A stretch of 64,000 bases of DNA from Acinetobacter colistiniresistens (GTDB taxonomy: Bacteria > Pseudomonadota > Gammaproteobacteria > Pseudomonadales > Moraxellaceae): contig NZ_CP102099.1 of the NCBI RefSeq assembly GCF_024582815.1, positions 992,001 to 1,056,000 on the forward strand. Direction: 5' to 3'. The notes beneath the pieces were generated by a model. It worked only from the letters and a program-made list of their open reading frames with translations. It did not search any database and was not told where the DNA came from. Numbering within the stretch: the stretch's first letter is position 1; the number at the start of each line of letters is the position of its first letter. Positions 17,205-25,689 of this stretch are shown piece by piece. The translations under genes and the position numbers were made by a program.

Positions 17205-18149
17205 ATGAGTGGACATCAAGGGCATGACCATAGTCATGCAGCAGTCACAGAAGGTAATATCAAAAAACTCACCATTGCGCTGATACTGACTTCAACCTTC
17301 TTGGTGGTTGAAGTGGTCGCAGGTTTAATAACGCAAAGTTTAGCCTTACTGTCCGATGCAGCGCATATGTTTACCGATGCCGCTGCGTTGGCGATTGCGT
17401 TGGTGGCGATTAAAATTGCCAAACGTCCAGCGGATAACAAGCGCACATTTGGCTATCAGCGTTTTGAGATTCTGGCAGCATTGTTTAATGCGTCGATGTT
17501 GTTCTTTGTGGCCATGTATATCCTGTACGAAGCGTATCAGCGCTTTACGCAACCGCCTGAAATTCAAAGTGTTGGTATGTTGATTGTGGCGAGCTTGGGC
17601 CTGATTATTAATCTCATTTCCATGAAGCTGTTAATGTCCAGTGCAGCAGAAAGCCTGAATATGAAAGGTGCCTATCTGGAAGTGTTGAGTGATGCACTGG
17701 GTTCAGTCGCAGTTATCGTGGGTGCGGTCATTATCTATTACACCAACTGGTACTGGGTTGATACCATTCTTGCGGTCGCGATTGGTTTCTGGGTCTTACC
17801 GAGAACATGGATTCTGCTCAAGCAGAGTATCAATATTTTATTGGAAGGCGTGCCTGAAGAAGTGGATATTGAAAAGCTCAGAAATGATTTACTGGCGTTA
17901 GAGGGTGTTGAAAGTATCCATCAGTTGAAGGTCTGGGCAATTACCTCAAAGAATATTCATTTGACTGTTCATCTGTTCGCACCAAATGCTGATCGTAATC
18001 AGTTGCATCGTGCTGCCACGGAAATGTTATCGCATGAGCATGGCATTGCTGAAGTGACTTTGCAGATTGAAGATGATGCAGAAATCAACTGTCAGCATAC
18101 CCATCAACATGCTGACAATGAAGAACAGGCTCATTCACATCAGCATTAA
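17205..18149 (+). CDS. czcD: CzcD-like cation diffusion facilitator
   Basis: A 314-residue CDF transporter with six transmembrane helices that exports Zn2+/Co2+/Cd2+ from the cytoplasm in exchange for protons. Metal-site residues appear as the H-x3-D pair in LLSDAAHMFTDAAAL (helix 2) and the matching D in EVLSDALGSVAVI (helix 5). His-rich tails flank the core (GHQGHDHSHA at the start and HTHQHAD...HSHQH at the end), and the C-terminal cytoplasmic domain follows KLRNDLLALEGVESIHQLKVWAI. AAGGAG precedes the ATG. It lies 129 bases behind czcA and probably handles the cytoplasmic pool while CzcCBA clears the periplasm. Confidence 0.92.
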   Translation: MSGHQGHDHSHAAVTEGNIKKLTIALILTSTFLVVEVVAGLITQSLALLSDAAHMFTDAAALAIALVAIKIAKRPADNKRTFGYQRFEILAALFNASMLFFVAMYILYEAYQRFTQPPEIQSVGMLIVASLGLIINLISMKLLMSSAAESLNMKGAYLEVLSDALGSVAVIVGAVIIYYTNWYWVDTILAVAIGFWVLPRTWILLKQSINILLEGVPEEVDIEKLRNDLLALEGVESIHQLKVWAITSKNIHLTVHLFAPNADRNQLHRAATEMLSHEHGIAEVTLQIEDDAEINCQHTHQHADNEEQAHSHQH

Positions 18150-18176
18150 GCTGATGTGAATCTCCATCTCGATATT

Positions 18177-18515
18177 TTAGTTCTGCCACTCATGATTGCA
18201 GTCACGGCATTTCCAATATTTCTGTGCCTGCATAAACGCTTGCATAGAAATTTTAAAATCAGGTAGATCACGCCAGAATAGAACACCTGCAATGACACAG
18301 ATTGCAAAGACGACAACCGTCGCAATTTGCAGGCCTTGTCCCGCACCATTGCCAAAAATCCACATGCCAACGCTGATCAGCACCAAGAGCAATAAAATAA
18401 AAATTGCTGGAACTAAAAGCACCAAACTTTTAGGTACATTCGGACGGGGGCTGTTCATCCCTTGACTGACAGGCATGATTTTTGCGCTTTGACATTTGGG
18501 GCAACGATATTGCAT
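18177..18515 (-). CDS. Small membrane protein with split zinc-ribbon motifs
   Basis: A 112-residue protein that begins with C-P-K-C (residues 5-8) and ends with C-R-D-C (about 103-106), the two knuckles of a zinc ribbon. Between them are two transmembrane helices (SLVLLVPAIFILLLLVLISVG and IATVVVFAICVIAGVLF), so the two cysteine pairs would meet on the same side of the membrane. The function is not known to me. It is convergent with czcD, with only 27 bases between stops. A link to zinc handling is suggested only by location and the motif. Confidence 0.7.
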   Translation of the reverse strand: MQYRCPKCQSAKIMPVSQGMNSPRPNVPKSLVLLVPAIFILLLLVLISVGMWIFGNGAGQGLQIATVVVFAICVIAGVLFWRDLPDFKISMQAFMQAQKYWKCRDCNHEWQN

Positions 18516-18642
18516 AGAGAATTCCTATTCGGTTTTGTTCATTTTAACGAAAATTATGTGAAAGCAAAAATCCTGAGCCTTTCAAATACATAAATTTACT
18601 TATTTTTATTGTTTATCGTACTCCAGCGTCAAGCATCGTATT

Positions 18643-18677
18643 GGCTTTAGAAGCGCTGCGACAGCTCGTCTAAAGCC
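18643..18677. repeat. 9-bp inverted repeat upstream of an unknown gene
   Basis: GGCTTTAGA at 18643-18651 pairs perfectly with TCTAAAGCC at 18669-18677 across a 17-base loop. It lies in the leader between the divergent zinc-ribbon gene and the gene starting at 18746. It may be an operator or an mRNA stem-loop. Confidence 0.55.
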
Positions 18678-18745
18678 ATTCGCAAAAGCAGGGGCAGTCT
18701 GCTAAGTTGCAACTTGAGCAGGCTGAAGAATGCGAAAGGAAGCGC

Positions 18746-20356
18746 ATGTTACCCACCAAGATTCTCAAATTGCGTTTAGCGCGTATTCAGAAGGGAAAAG
18801 AACATCTGTCAGCTCAAGAGAAGCTCATGCTGGTGACGATGCAAAGCCCTGACCTCAGTGCGCATTTTCTGTTACGTTTATTTAAAGTGGTTTTACCCAA
18901 ACAATGGCAATTCAGGCATGAGAATGCGGAAGACATGCTCTATGCTGACCAATTGATTCAGCTGATTGAAGATGAATTGCTAAATGCCTATGAGTCACAT
19001 GCACGTAAACATGCATGGTATGAACAGTGTTTGGTCTATAGACTGAATTTCATTGTGAAACAGCCGAATCAGCAACACATCAATGGCTATCTGCGTCAGT
19101 TGGATCGCTGTCTGGATCAACAACCGAAAATTGATCTCTTGCATTATTTCCAACAACATTATCCGAGTGCACAACATGCGATTGCACTGGCCAAAGCTTA
19201 TGCCGGGGCGACGCAATACACGCAAGCGATTGAATACTATGAATGGGCAGCACAACAATCGCAACAACGCAATGAAAGCGCTTTTTATGCTTATATTGAT
19301 TGTTTATTAAGTCGCAATCAGCCTGAATACCAGCCACAGCTGAGTGATGTTGAATATGCGCTGTATTTGTTGTTGCATCATCTGAAGCCGATTGACCAAA
19401 AAAATCAGAACCAACGATTACAACGTGCAGTCAGCTTATTATTACCCAAGTCCATTCTGCAAACACGGACATCAAATCCCCCTCTGCTGGCCGATTTGGG
19501 GCGTGGTCTAAATTCACTGGGAAAATCCTTAAATAGCATTTTGGGTGTTAAGCAAGTGCATCTTCCTTTTAGTCAGGAGGTGATTGCAACTGCACCACAG
19601 CTTTTAACCGGGCAGAGTGTGTTCACCAGCTTGCATCAGCAAAATACGATGCAAGCCGCATGGCAGCATCTGCTGGCGCAAGGTATGAGCAGTACAGGGC
19701 AAGCCGATCTACCGCTAACTTGTTTATGGCAAGCCATCCAACAGAATGCAGAGATTTTGTGCTTATTACAGCACCCTGTTCAATATGCGGTATTGCTTGA
19801 TCAACTGAGCCAGACTGATTCGGAACCAAAGCGAGATTTTGATTTAGGTCATATTCAGATCATCTTGGAACAAGGTTTGATGAGCTATTTAGGTGATATT
19901 CGTTTGAATAAACGGCATCCTGAACGGAATGCACTTTATATGCAACGAGATGTGGTTGTTCAAGATATGATTGCTTTTGCATTCTGGTTTAATCAGGAGG
20001 TTTTAAGTCCTCATCTGCAACAACAGACTCAACAGCTTCGCCAGGTTCAAGGATTGTTGAGACAATTGGATGCATCAGCTTTAATCAGTCATTTATTTGC
20101 ATTGCAGTTTGAAATGCATAAACGTGTGCACGATCTCGCTGACTGGATGATGCTAAAACTGGTTAAAGGTAGTCAGTTTGAGCAAATGCAAGCCGCATGG
20201 GTGGCTTTACGTGAATTATCGAATTTCGGTGTTGGGCAAGAGCACGTACGGCAGTTGGGATCGATTTTAGAACAGTATAAAGTGCTGCGTTTAGAGCAAA
20301 TTCAGATGCTTGGCTCTGACGATAGACAAGCATCTATTCAGGTTGATGAACCATAG
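18746..20356 (+). CDS. Large Gln-rich, probably helical-repeat protein of unknown function
   Basis: A 536-residue protein with no signal peptide or obvious membrane helix. It is Gln/Leu-rich and largely helical. The segment HAIALAKAYAGATQYTQAIEYYEWAAQQ resembles a TPR unit, suggesting a scaffold protein. I recognise no catalytic motif. The ATG at 18746 was chosen because AAAGGA is five bases upstream; an in-frame TTG at 18707 would add 13 residues without better support. It is preceded by a 9-bp inverted repeat and followed, after about 180 bases, by another unknown gene on the same strand. Confidence 0.65.
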   Translation: MLPTKILKLRLARIQKGKEHLSAQEKLMLVTMQSPDLSAHFLLRLFKVVLPKQWQFRHENAEDMLYADQLIQLIEDELLNAYESHARKHAWYEQCLVYRLNFIVKQPNQQHINGYLRQLDRCLDQQPKIDLLHYFQQHYPSAQHAIALAKAYAGATQYTQAIEYYEWAAQQSQQRNESAFYAYIDCLLSRNQPEYQPQLSDVEYALYLLLHHLKPIDQKNQNQRLQRAVSLLLPKSILQTRTSNPPLLADLGRGLNSLGKSLNSILGVKQVHLPFSQEVIATAPQLLTGQSVFTSLHQQNTMQAAWQHLLAQGMSSTGQADLPLTCLWQAIQQNAEILCLLQHPVQYAVLLDQLSQTDSEPKRDFDLGHIQIILEQGLMSYLGDIRLNKRHPERNALYMQRDVVVQDMIAFAFWFNQEVLSPHLQQQTQQLRQVQGLLRQLDASALISHLFALQFEMHKRVHDLADWMMLKLVKGSQFEQMQAAWVALRELSNFGVGQEHVRQLGSILEQYKVLRLEQIQMLGSDDRQASIQVDEP

Positions 20357-20533
20357 AATTTTATCTAAAACTGCTGTTGGTCTGATGTGGCAAATAATTT
20401 GAAGCGATGCAACAAAAATACGCAAATCACAGCGCAGAGCATGCTAATCTACAGAAAAATATCTAATAAGTTCAGAAAGCAGATTGATGCTCATAAGAAA
20501 TGAGTCTGTAAGAAAGGGAAGAGGGAGAGCATC

Positions 20534-21469
20534 TTGAATCGACAAGATGATAAAAAGGCGATGTTCGATATAATGCCGGCTGATGCGGAAGTTTCTGCCG
20601 AGAAACCATCATTATCACGTCGACTGATTAATAAAACATTGCAGCATGCACAGGATGCGGTGGAATTTGCCAGTGATACGTCGCGCAATATTGCGGGTGT
20701 GGCAGATGCAGCACTCGATGCCCTGGATCATGTCACACATCATACCAAGCGTGGTGTCGAAGGAGTGCGCAATACCGTACGAGATATGGTATCGGAGACC
20801 AGTGAAGCAGCACGTCAGGTGGCTTTGGCCATGGCGAGAGCCTCTTTGGGCAAAAGTAGTCTGACCTTGTATCTACCCGAAATGTTGCTCAATAATCAAA
20901 TTCGCAAGCGAATGGATCGTAGCGAAATTGATGACATTAAAATTGAATGTGGGAATGACCGTTTCCATATTGAATTGGATGGGCACTATCGCCGTTTTCT
21001 ATATCGTCTTTCACTCGAATTTAATGTCTTAGAGTGTCGTATCGGACAAGAAAAATATTTACGTTTACGACAGGTTGATGAGCATCTTGATTTGCAAATC
21101 CGTCATGGCGGAACCCTGACCAATTGGGCAGCACGTCGTGTTGGCAATGTCAGTTTTGAATTAATTAACTCCTTACCAATTCCGTTTTTGATTAATCATC
21201 TGATCCGTGATGTGCCTGGCATTCAAAAAGAAGGGCATCGCTTATGGTATATCGATCTGGAAGAAGCAGGCTTTATTGATTTCATTAATAACCGCTCATG
21301 GATGGTGGATAAGTTATTAAACCTGACTGATTTTAGTATTTTACCGGGCTTAAATATCTTGCAAGAAAGCCGTGAGCTGGTCCAGCAACTGGTGGATCAA
21401 TTCGAGATCCGTGGTCTGCGTGTACAGTCTGGACGATTAGAAGTTCAGGTCGGGATTGGAACTGAATAG
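20534..21469 (+). CDS. Conserved-looking protein of unknown function (TTG start)
   Basis: A 311-residue protein. Residues 28-100 form a long amphipathic Ala-rich helix (LINKTLQHAQDAVEFASDTS ... MVSETSEAARQVALAMARAS), like apolipoprotein/phasin-type surfaces. The second half is a globular beta-rich domain (IKIECGNDRFHIELDGHYRR). No transmembrane segment is convincing. TTG 20534 is preceded by a purine-rich AGGGAG; the first ATG lies nine codons later and is an alternative. The composition suggests association with membranes, lipid bodies or granules, but that is inference. A terminator follows immediately. Confidence 0.6.
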   Translation: MNRQDDKKAMFDIMPADAEVSAEKPSLSRRLINKTLQHAQDAVEFASDTSRNIAGVADAALDALDHVTHHTKRGVEGVRNTVRDMVSETSEAARQVALAMARASLGKSSLTLYLPEMLLNNQIRKRMDRSEIDDIKIECGNDRFHIELDGHYRRFLYRLSLEFNVLECRIGQEKYLRLRQVDEHLDLQIRHGGTLTNWAARRVGNVSFELINSLPIPFLINHLIRDVPGIQKEGHRLWYIDLEEAGFIDFINNRSWMVDKLLNLTDFSILPGLNILQESRELVQQLVDQFEIRGLRVQSGRLEVQVGIGTE

Positions 21470-21474
21470 GCAAT

Positions 21475-21505
21475 AAAAAAGCCACTGTCAATGCAGTGGC
21501 TTTTT
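21475..21505. terminator. Bidirectional terminator before tRNA-Glu
   Basis: Arms at 21475-21487 and 21494-21505 pair perfectly apart from the loop, with an A-run to the left and a T-run to the right. It ends the plus-strand gene at 21469 and, read in the other direction, the minus-strand tRNA-Glu transcript. Confidence 0.88.
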
Positions 21506-21512
21506 CAGAATT

Positions 21513-21588
21513 TGGCGTCCCTACGGGGATTCGAACCCCGGTTACCGCCGTGAAAGGGCGATGTCCTAGGCCTCTAGACGATAGGGAC
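21513..21588 (-). tRNA. tRNA-Glu (anticodon UUC), copy 1
   Basis: A 76-base minus-strand gene running from GTCCCTA at 21588 to an encoded CCA at 21513. The cloverleaf can be read directly: acceptor GTCCCTA/TAGGGAC, anticodon arm CGCCC-TTTCACG-GGCG with anticodon TTC, and T-arm CGGGG-TTCGAAT-CCCCG. It is identical to the copies at 21690 and 23491. Confidence 0.97.
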
Positions 21589-21689
21589 ATATCTGAGGAA
21601 GTTTACCTGAGCGGTATATGTAATACATACTGATCGCTAGGCCTAAATTCTTGGCAAAGATTTAATTCTTTGCTTTTCCTCGAATTTAG

Positions 21690-21765
21690 TGGCGTCCCTA
21701 CGGGGATTCGAACCCCGGTTACCGCCGTGAAAGGGCGATGTCCTAGGCCTCTAGACGATAGGGAC
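21690..21765 (-). tRNA. tRNA-Glu (anticodon UUC), copy 2
   Basis: A 76-base minus-strand gene with encoded CCA, identical in sequence to copy 1, from which it is separated by a 101-base spacer. The spacer holds no recognisable terminator, so copies 2 and 1 are probably co-transcribed and processed apart. Confidence 0.97.
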
Positions 21766-21934
21766 GTTTCAGAGGTGGGCGTATATTAGGGTGAATCGGT
21801 TGGGGTGTCAAACACTTTTCTCAAGAAAATCTAAAAAAAGTGGATAAGTGTTTAAAAATAAAACATGTTGCGGAATAAATAATCAAAAATAAGCAGTTAA
21901 GTAAAAATGTTGAGAAAATAATGTGTTTAAAGGT

Positions 21935-21964
21935 AAAAAAAATGCAGCTAAAGCTGCATTTTTT
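21935..21964. terminator. Terminator of the amino-acid permease gene
   Basis: Hairpin built on AATGCAGCT/AGCTGCATT with an A-run before and a T-run after. On the minus strand it directly follows the permease stop at 21974, insulating it from the downstream tRNA-Glu pair. Confidence 0.88.
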
Positions 21965-21973
21965 GGTGGTTCT

Positions 21974-23380
21974 TTATTTACGATCACGATAAAAAACATA
22001 ATGGCTTAAATAGCAGGCTGCGATAAACAGCAAGCAGCCAATAAAGCCCGCCTGCATGTCAGGGTCTGCAGCCATACTCAAACCGGTAATGAAACAGAAG
22101 ACAAAGCCTAAAATTGGCACAATCGGGTAAAGCGGTGCCGCAAATTTTAAATCTTTTGCTGAATGACCGGCCTTATACCACTCACGTCTAAAGTTAAACT
22201 GACTCCAGCAGATGCTCATCCACACAATAACCATTGTGAAGGCTGCAACACCCAGTAGATTCTTGAAAATCGTTTCAGGCGCAAAGTGTTCGGATAACAG
22301 GCCGGGAATCGCACCAAACATCGTGACGACCAGTGCAATCACAGGCGTACCACGTTTTGATAAACGTGAGAATACACTTGGTAGCTGGCGTTGATCGGAC
22401 AAAGACCACATCATACGTGATGCCGCATACAGTCCTGAGTTTGCAGCCGAAAGAAGTGCGGTAATAATCACGAAACGGATAATGTCATCGGCATAAGGAA
22501 TACCAATGTAGTTAAATACCGTCACAAAAGGACTGCTACTCACGCCTTCACCACCTAAGCCTGCAACTTGGAACGGCAGTAGGGCACTGATCACAATGAT
22601 GGTACCGACAAAGAAAATTAATAGACGCCAGATCGCTGCATTGATGGCTTTAGGCACGTTTTCAGCAGGGTCTTTGGTTTCACCTGCAGCAACCCCGATC
22701 AACTCTGTGCCCGAGAAAGCAAAGTTGACAATCAGCATGGTGGTAAAAATGGGGATCAGGCCTTGCGGGAACCAACCGTGCGCGGTCAGATTGTGGAACA
22801 GCGGGGCTGACTCGTAACCATTGAATGAGATCAAACCAAAAATCGCCAATAAGCCTAAAATAATGAAGGCAATGACGGTGACGACTTTAACCAAGGCTAA
22901 CCAGAATTCCGACTCAGCAAACATTCGGGTTGAGGTCAGATTGAGTCCTAAAATGGTCACGGCAAAGATGATGGTCCAAACCCACATTGAAATATCAGGG
23001 AACCATTCCTGCATCAACAGGGCCGCAGCAGTAAATTCGGTGCCTAAGGTCGCGGTCCACGTGAGCCAGTAGACCCAGGAAATCATATAACCTGTGCCTG
23101 GACCAATATATTTTTGAGCGTATGCACCAAAAGATCCAGCAACAGGCATATGTACTGCAAGTTCACCTAAACAGAGCATGACCATGTAAGCAATTAAACC
23201 ACCTAGGATATAGGCAATAATTGCACCCACAGGGCCAGTTTGAGCGATAACTTCACCAGAACCTAAAAATAAACCTGTACCAATTGCACCGCCTAAAGAA
23301 AGCATCACTAAATGGCGAGTGCTCATTGCACGTTTTAAAGTTTTTGATTCTGAATGCGTATTCGAGTTGGAAGATTGCAT
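21974..23380 (-). CDS. mmuP: APC-family amino-acid permease, MmuP-like
   Basis: A 468-residue inner-membrane transporter with about 12 helices. The APC signature is at the start: HLVMLSLGGAIGTGLFLGSG in helix 1. Along the chain it is close to E. coli MmuP (S-methylmethionine permease), for example in VYWLTWTATLGTEFTAAALL, WFPDISMWVW, NLTSTRMFAESEFW, FAFSGTELIGVAAGETKDP and LLSAANSGLYAASRMMWSL. I use the symbol tentatively, since related permeases carry proline, GABA or aromatic amino acids and no mmuM is next to it. The gene lies between tRNA-Glu copies 2 and 3 in the same orientation and has its own terminator. Confidence 0.75.
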   Translation of the reverse strand: MQSSNSNTHSESKTLKRAMSTRHLVMLSLGGAIGTGLFLGSGEVIAQTGPVGAIIAYILGGLIAYMVMLCLGELAVHMPVAGSFGAYAQKYIGPGTGYMISWVYWLTWTATLGTEFTAAALLMQEWFPDISMWVWTIIFAVTILGLNLTSTRMFAESEFWLALVKVVTVIAFIILGLLAIFGLISFNGYESAPLFHNLTAHGWFPQGLIPIFTTMLIVNFAFSGTELIGVAAGETKDPAENVPKAINAAIWRLLIFFVGTIIVISALLPFQVAGLGGEGVSSSPFVTVFNYIGIPYADDIIRFVIITALLSAANSGLYAASRMMWSLSDQRQLPSVFSRLSKRGTPVIALVVTMFGAIPGLLSEHFAPETIFKNLLGVAAFTMVIVWMSICWSQFNFRREWYKAGHSAKDLKFAAPLYPIVPILGFVFCFITGLSMAADPDMQAGFIGCLLFIAACYLSHYVFYRDRK

Positions 23381-23490
23381 ACGACAATTTGTCCAAGCAT
23401 AGAGAAGCGGCTATTTTATGGAAAATTCGGAAATGTGCAATCTGATTGAAGAAGATTGTGAGAAAAATATAATTATTAGCGTAAAGAATA

Positions 23491-23566
23491 TGGCGTCCCT
23501 ACGGGGATTCGAACCCCGGTTACCGCCGTGAAAGGGCGATGTCCTAGGCCTCTAGACGATAGGGAC
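23491..23566 (-). tRNA. tRNA-Glu (anticodon UUC), copy 3
   Basis: A 76-base minus-strand gene with encoded CCA, identical to copies 1 and 2. It lies 69 bases downstream of tRNA-Ala in the direction of transcription, with no terminator between them, so the two are probably one transcript. Confidence 0.97.
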
Positions 23567-23635
23567 AGATGAGGCAACACACGAATGAGCGAAATATAGC
23601 GTTTATCTCGATAACGTATTACGATTTCGAGATTC

Positions 23636-23711
23636 TGGTGGAGCCAAGCAGGATCGAACTGCTGACCTCTACAATGCCATTGTAGCGCTCTACCAACTGA
23701 GCTATGACCCC
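23636..23711 (-). tRNA. tRNA-Ala (anticodon GGC)
   Basis: A 76-base minus-strand gene from GGGGTCA at 23711 to an encoded CCA at 23636. The anticodon loop ATGGCAT gives anticodon GGC, reading GCC/GCU alanine codons. The D-arm AGCTCAGTTGGTAGAGC and T-arm TTCGATC are standard. It follows gltX by 58 bases on the same strand. Confidence 0.97.
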
Positions 23712-23716
23712 AGAAT

Positions 23717-23751
23717 GTGTGAGCGCAATATTAGGGGGAATGCGCTCACAC
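23717..23751. repeat. 11-bp perfect hairpin between gltX and tRNA-Ala
   Basis: Arms 23717-23727 and 23741-23751 are perfect complements around a 13-base purine-rich loop. No T-tract follows on the minus strand; instead the tRNA-Ala 5' end begins six bases later. It fits an RNA processing site or a protein-binding site better than an intrinsic terminator. Confidence 0.75.
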
Positions 23752-23769
23752 GTCAATCATTAAACTGAA

Positions 23770-25278
23770 TTAAGTCTCACTATTTGCATCATTTTTCGGC
23801 AGTTTTAGTGATTCATTGAGCTTTTCCCAAACTTTCAGTTCTTTCTTGCTTGGTGCACCGACCAGTTCTAAGGCATGACGGAGACGTGCAAAGGTCAAAT
23901 CTGGACCCAGCGTCACCATGGATTGCATTACTGGGGTGGAGCTTGTTGATCCAGCAATCGCAATAAAGAAAGCAGGCATGAAATCACGTAATTTGATTTC
24001 CATCTGGTTGGCCAAGTCCATCAGGGTTTGGCTAACGGTGTCATTGTTCCACGTGAACTGGCTTTCTAGACGCCAGATTGCAAACTGCAAGCTTTGACGC
24101 ACTTGTTCTTCAGTCAATTTCTTACTTTCAAATTGTTCTTTACTGATTTGAGGCATATGATTGAAGTAGAAACCTGCCCAATTCACGGCTTCAGACAATA
24201 AGTGAATACGTGGTTGAATCGCAGCAGCAATCTCTTCAAGTGTTTGACGATCACTTTTCCACGCCAACAAACGGTCTAAAAGCTGTCCTGGCGTCAGTCC
24301 TTTGATCCACTGACCATTGAGCCAGTTGAGTTTCTCAACATCAAAGATCGGTCCGCCGAGTGAAACACGTTGTACGTCAAAGTGCTCAATCATGTCATTT
24401 AAGGTAAACACTTCACGCTCATCCGGCATTGACCAACCCATGCGACCGAGGTAATTCAACAAGGCTTCAGGGAGGACACCGATGTCGCGATAGTAGTTGA
24501 TTGAGGTTGGGTTTTTACGTTTAGACAGTTTTGACTTGTCCGGGTTGCGTAATAGAGGCATGTGACATAAGGTTGGCATGTCCCAACCGAAATATTGATA
24601 CAACAACTGGTGTTTTGGTGCAGAGGGTAACCATTCTTCGCCACGTAACACATGGGTGATTTCCATTAAATGGTCGTCTACAACATTGGCAAGGTGGTAG
24701 GTAGGCAAGCCATCTGTTTTTAACAATACTTGCATATCCACTTGTGCCCAAGGAATTTCCACTTCGCCACGCAGCAGGTCGTTGATTTTACAAATCCCTT
24801 CTTCAGGCACTTTCATGCGAATCACGTGCGGTTCGCCAGCAGCTAAACGCTGTTGTACTTCTTCTTGTGAGAGTTTTAAACCACGACCATCATATTTTGG
24901 TGTTTCGCCACGTGCCTGTTGTTCTGCACGCATTTGATCAAGTTCTTCTGCGGTTGCAAAACAATAGAACGCATGACCTTTTTCAACCAGTTCCAAAGCG
25001 TATTGTTTATAAATCCCCATACGTTCTGATTGACGATAAGGTGCATGTGGTCCCCCCACATCTGGGCCCTCTGACCAATTTAAGCCCAACCAACGTAAAG
25101 AATCTAAAATCATCTTTTCAGATTCAGGGGTTGAGCGAAGTTGATCCGTATCTTCAATACGTAAAATAAACTCACCGCCGTGCTGTTTGGCAAAACATAG
25201 ATTAAATAACGCAATATAAGCTGTGCCTACATGTGGAAAACCAGTAGGAGAAGGCGCAATACGGGTACGAACTTTCAT
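23770..25278 (-). CDS. gltX: Glutamyl-tRNA synthetase
   Basis: A 502-residue class I aminoacyl-tRNA synthetase that charges tRNA-Glu. The HIGH-type motif is the variant P-H-V-G in [18 protein letters not shown] at the N-terminus, and the KMSKS-type motif is S-K-L-S-K-R in [33 protein letters not shown] is also typical of GltX. The frame ends at 23770 just upstream of tRNA-Ala and tRNA-Glu genes on the same strand, so the enzyme and one of its substrates may be co-transcribed. No terminator separates them apart from the T-less hairpin at 23717-23751. Confidence 0.96.
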   Translation of the reverse strand: MKVRTRIAPSPTGFPHVGTAYIALFNLCFAKQHGGEFILRIEDTDQLRSTPESEKMILDSLRWLGLNWSEGPDVGGPHAPYRQSERMGIYKQYALELVEKGHAFYCFATAEELDQMRAEQQARGETPKYDGRGLKLSQEEVQQRLAAGEPHVIRMKVPEEGICKINDLLRGEVEIPWAQVDMQVLLKTDGLPTYHLANVVDDHLMEITHVLRGEEWLPSAPKHQLLYQYFGWDMPTLCHMPLLRNPDKSKLSKRKNPTSINYYRDIGVLPEALLNYLGRMGWSMPDEREVFTLNDMIEHFDVQRVSLGGPIFDVEKLNWLNGQWIKGLTPGQLLDRLLAWKSDRQTLEEIAAAIQPRIHLLSEAVNWAGFYFNHMPQISKEQFESKKLTEEQVRQSLQFAIWRLESQFTWNNDTVSQTLMDLANQMEIKLRDFMPAFFIAIAGSTSSTPVMQSMVTLGPDLTFARLRHALELVGAPSKKELKVWEKLNESLKLPKNDANSET

Positions 25279-25322
25279 AAATGATCGGAGCTAAAATTTA
25301 AATTAAAATGATTATAACGAAA

Positions 25323-25381
25323 AAGCCTAGTCACGGCATGACTAGGCTTGATTTAAATATGTGAAGGGGCACATATTTAAA
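25323..25381. terminator. Two adjacent hairpins between gltX and a small secreted-protein gene
   Basis: Hairpin A has 11-base arms at 25323-25333 and 25339-25349 with an A-run on its left, and so works as a terminator on the minus strand for the gene ending at 25384. Hairpin B has perfect 12-base A+T-rich arms at 25352-25363 and 25370-25381 and lies between hairpin A and that gene's stop codon. Confidence 0.75.
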
Positions 25382-25383
25382 GA

Positions 25384-25689
25384 TTAAGAAGTATGGGGTT
25401 GAAATATGGTCTGAACGAAACGAGAAAAACGTTCATGCTGACTAGCAAAGAAGGTTTGTGTTGGCGTTGTGCGAATCGTATTCAGCATTTTTAACTCGTC
25501 ATCTGATGACGGTAACATGCTGGTATTACGTTTTTGCTGATCAAGTGCCTTAACAATCAGGCTCGAAGAGGATTTATCAATCGTTCTTATGTTACTGCTT
25601 TCTTTAATTGCAGCTGCATGCCCCAGTTGAACAGAACATGCTAAAAACAAGCTTAAGCATAGTGTTTTTTTCAATTTTAATGCTCGCAT
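25384..25689 (-). CDS. Small secreted protein of unknown function
   Basis: A 101-residue protein with a clear signal peptide (MRALKLKKTLCLSLFLACSVQLGHAAA, cleavage after about residue 26). The mature part is short, polar and Ser/Thr-rich, with no cysteine and no domain I recognise. There is a GGGGTG purine stretch upstream of the ATG. It appears monocistronic, with its own terminator pair downstream. Confidence 0.6.
   Translation of the reverse strand: MRALKLKKTLCLSLFLACSVQLGHAAAIKESSNIRTIDKSSSSLIVKALDQQKRNTSMLPSSDDELKMLNTIRTTPTQTFFASQHERFSRFVQTIFQPHTS

Noticed and set aside
17205..18149. czcD as a Cu- or Ni-specific exporter
   Set aside because: The helix 2 H-x3-D and helix 5 D residues and His-rich tails match zinc-type CDF proteins, and the linked RND pump has the Czc acidic triad.
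21589..21689. Attachment site or genomic island boundary at the tRNA-Glu genes
   Set aside because: The tRNA repeats are complete identical genes, not partial 3' fragments, and there is no integrase nearby.
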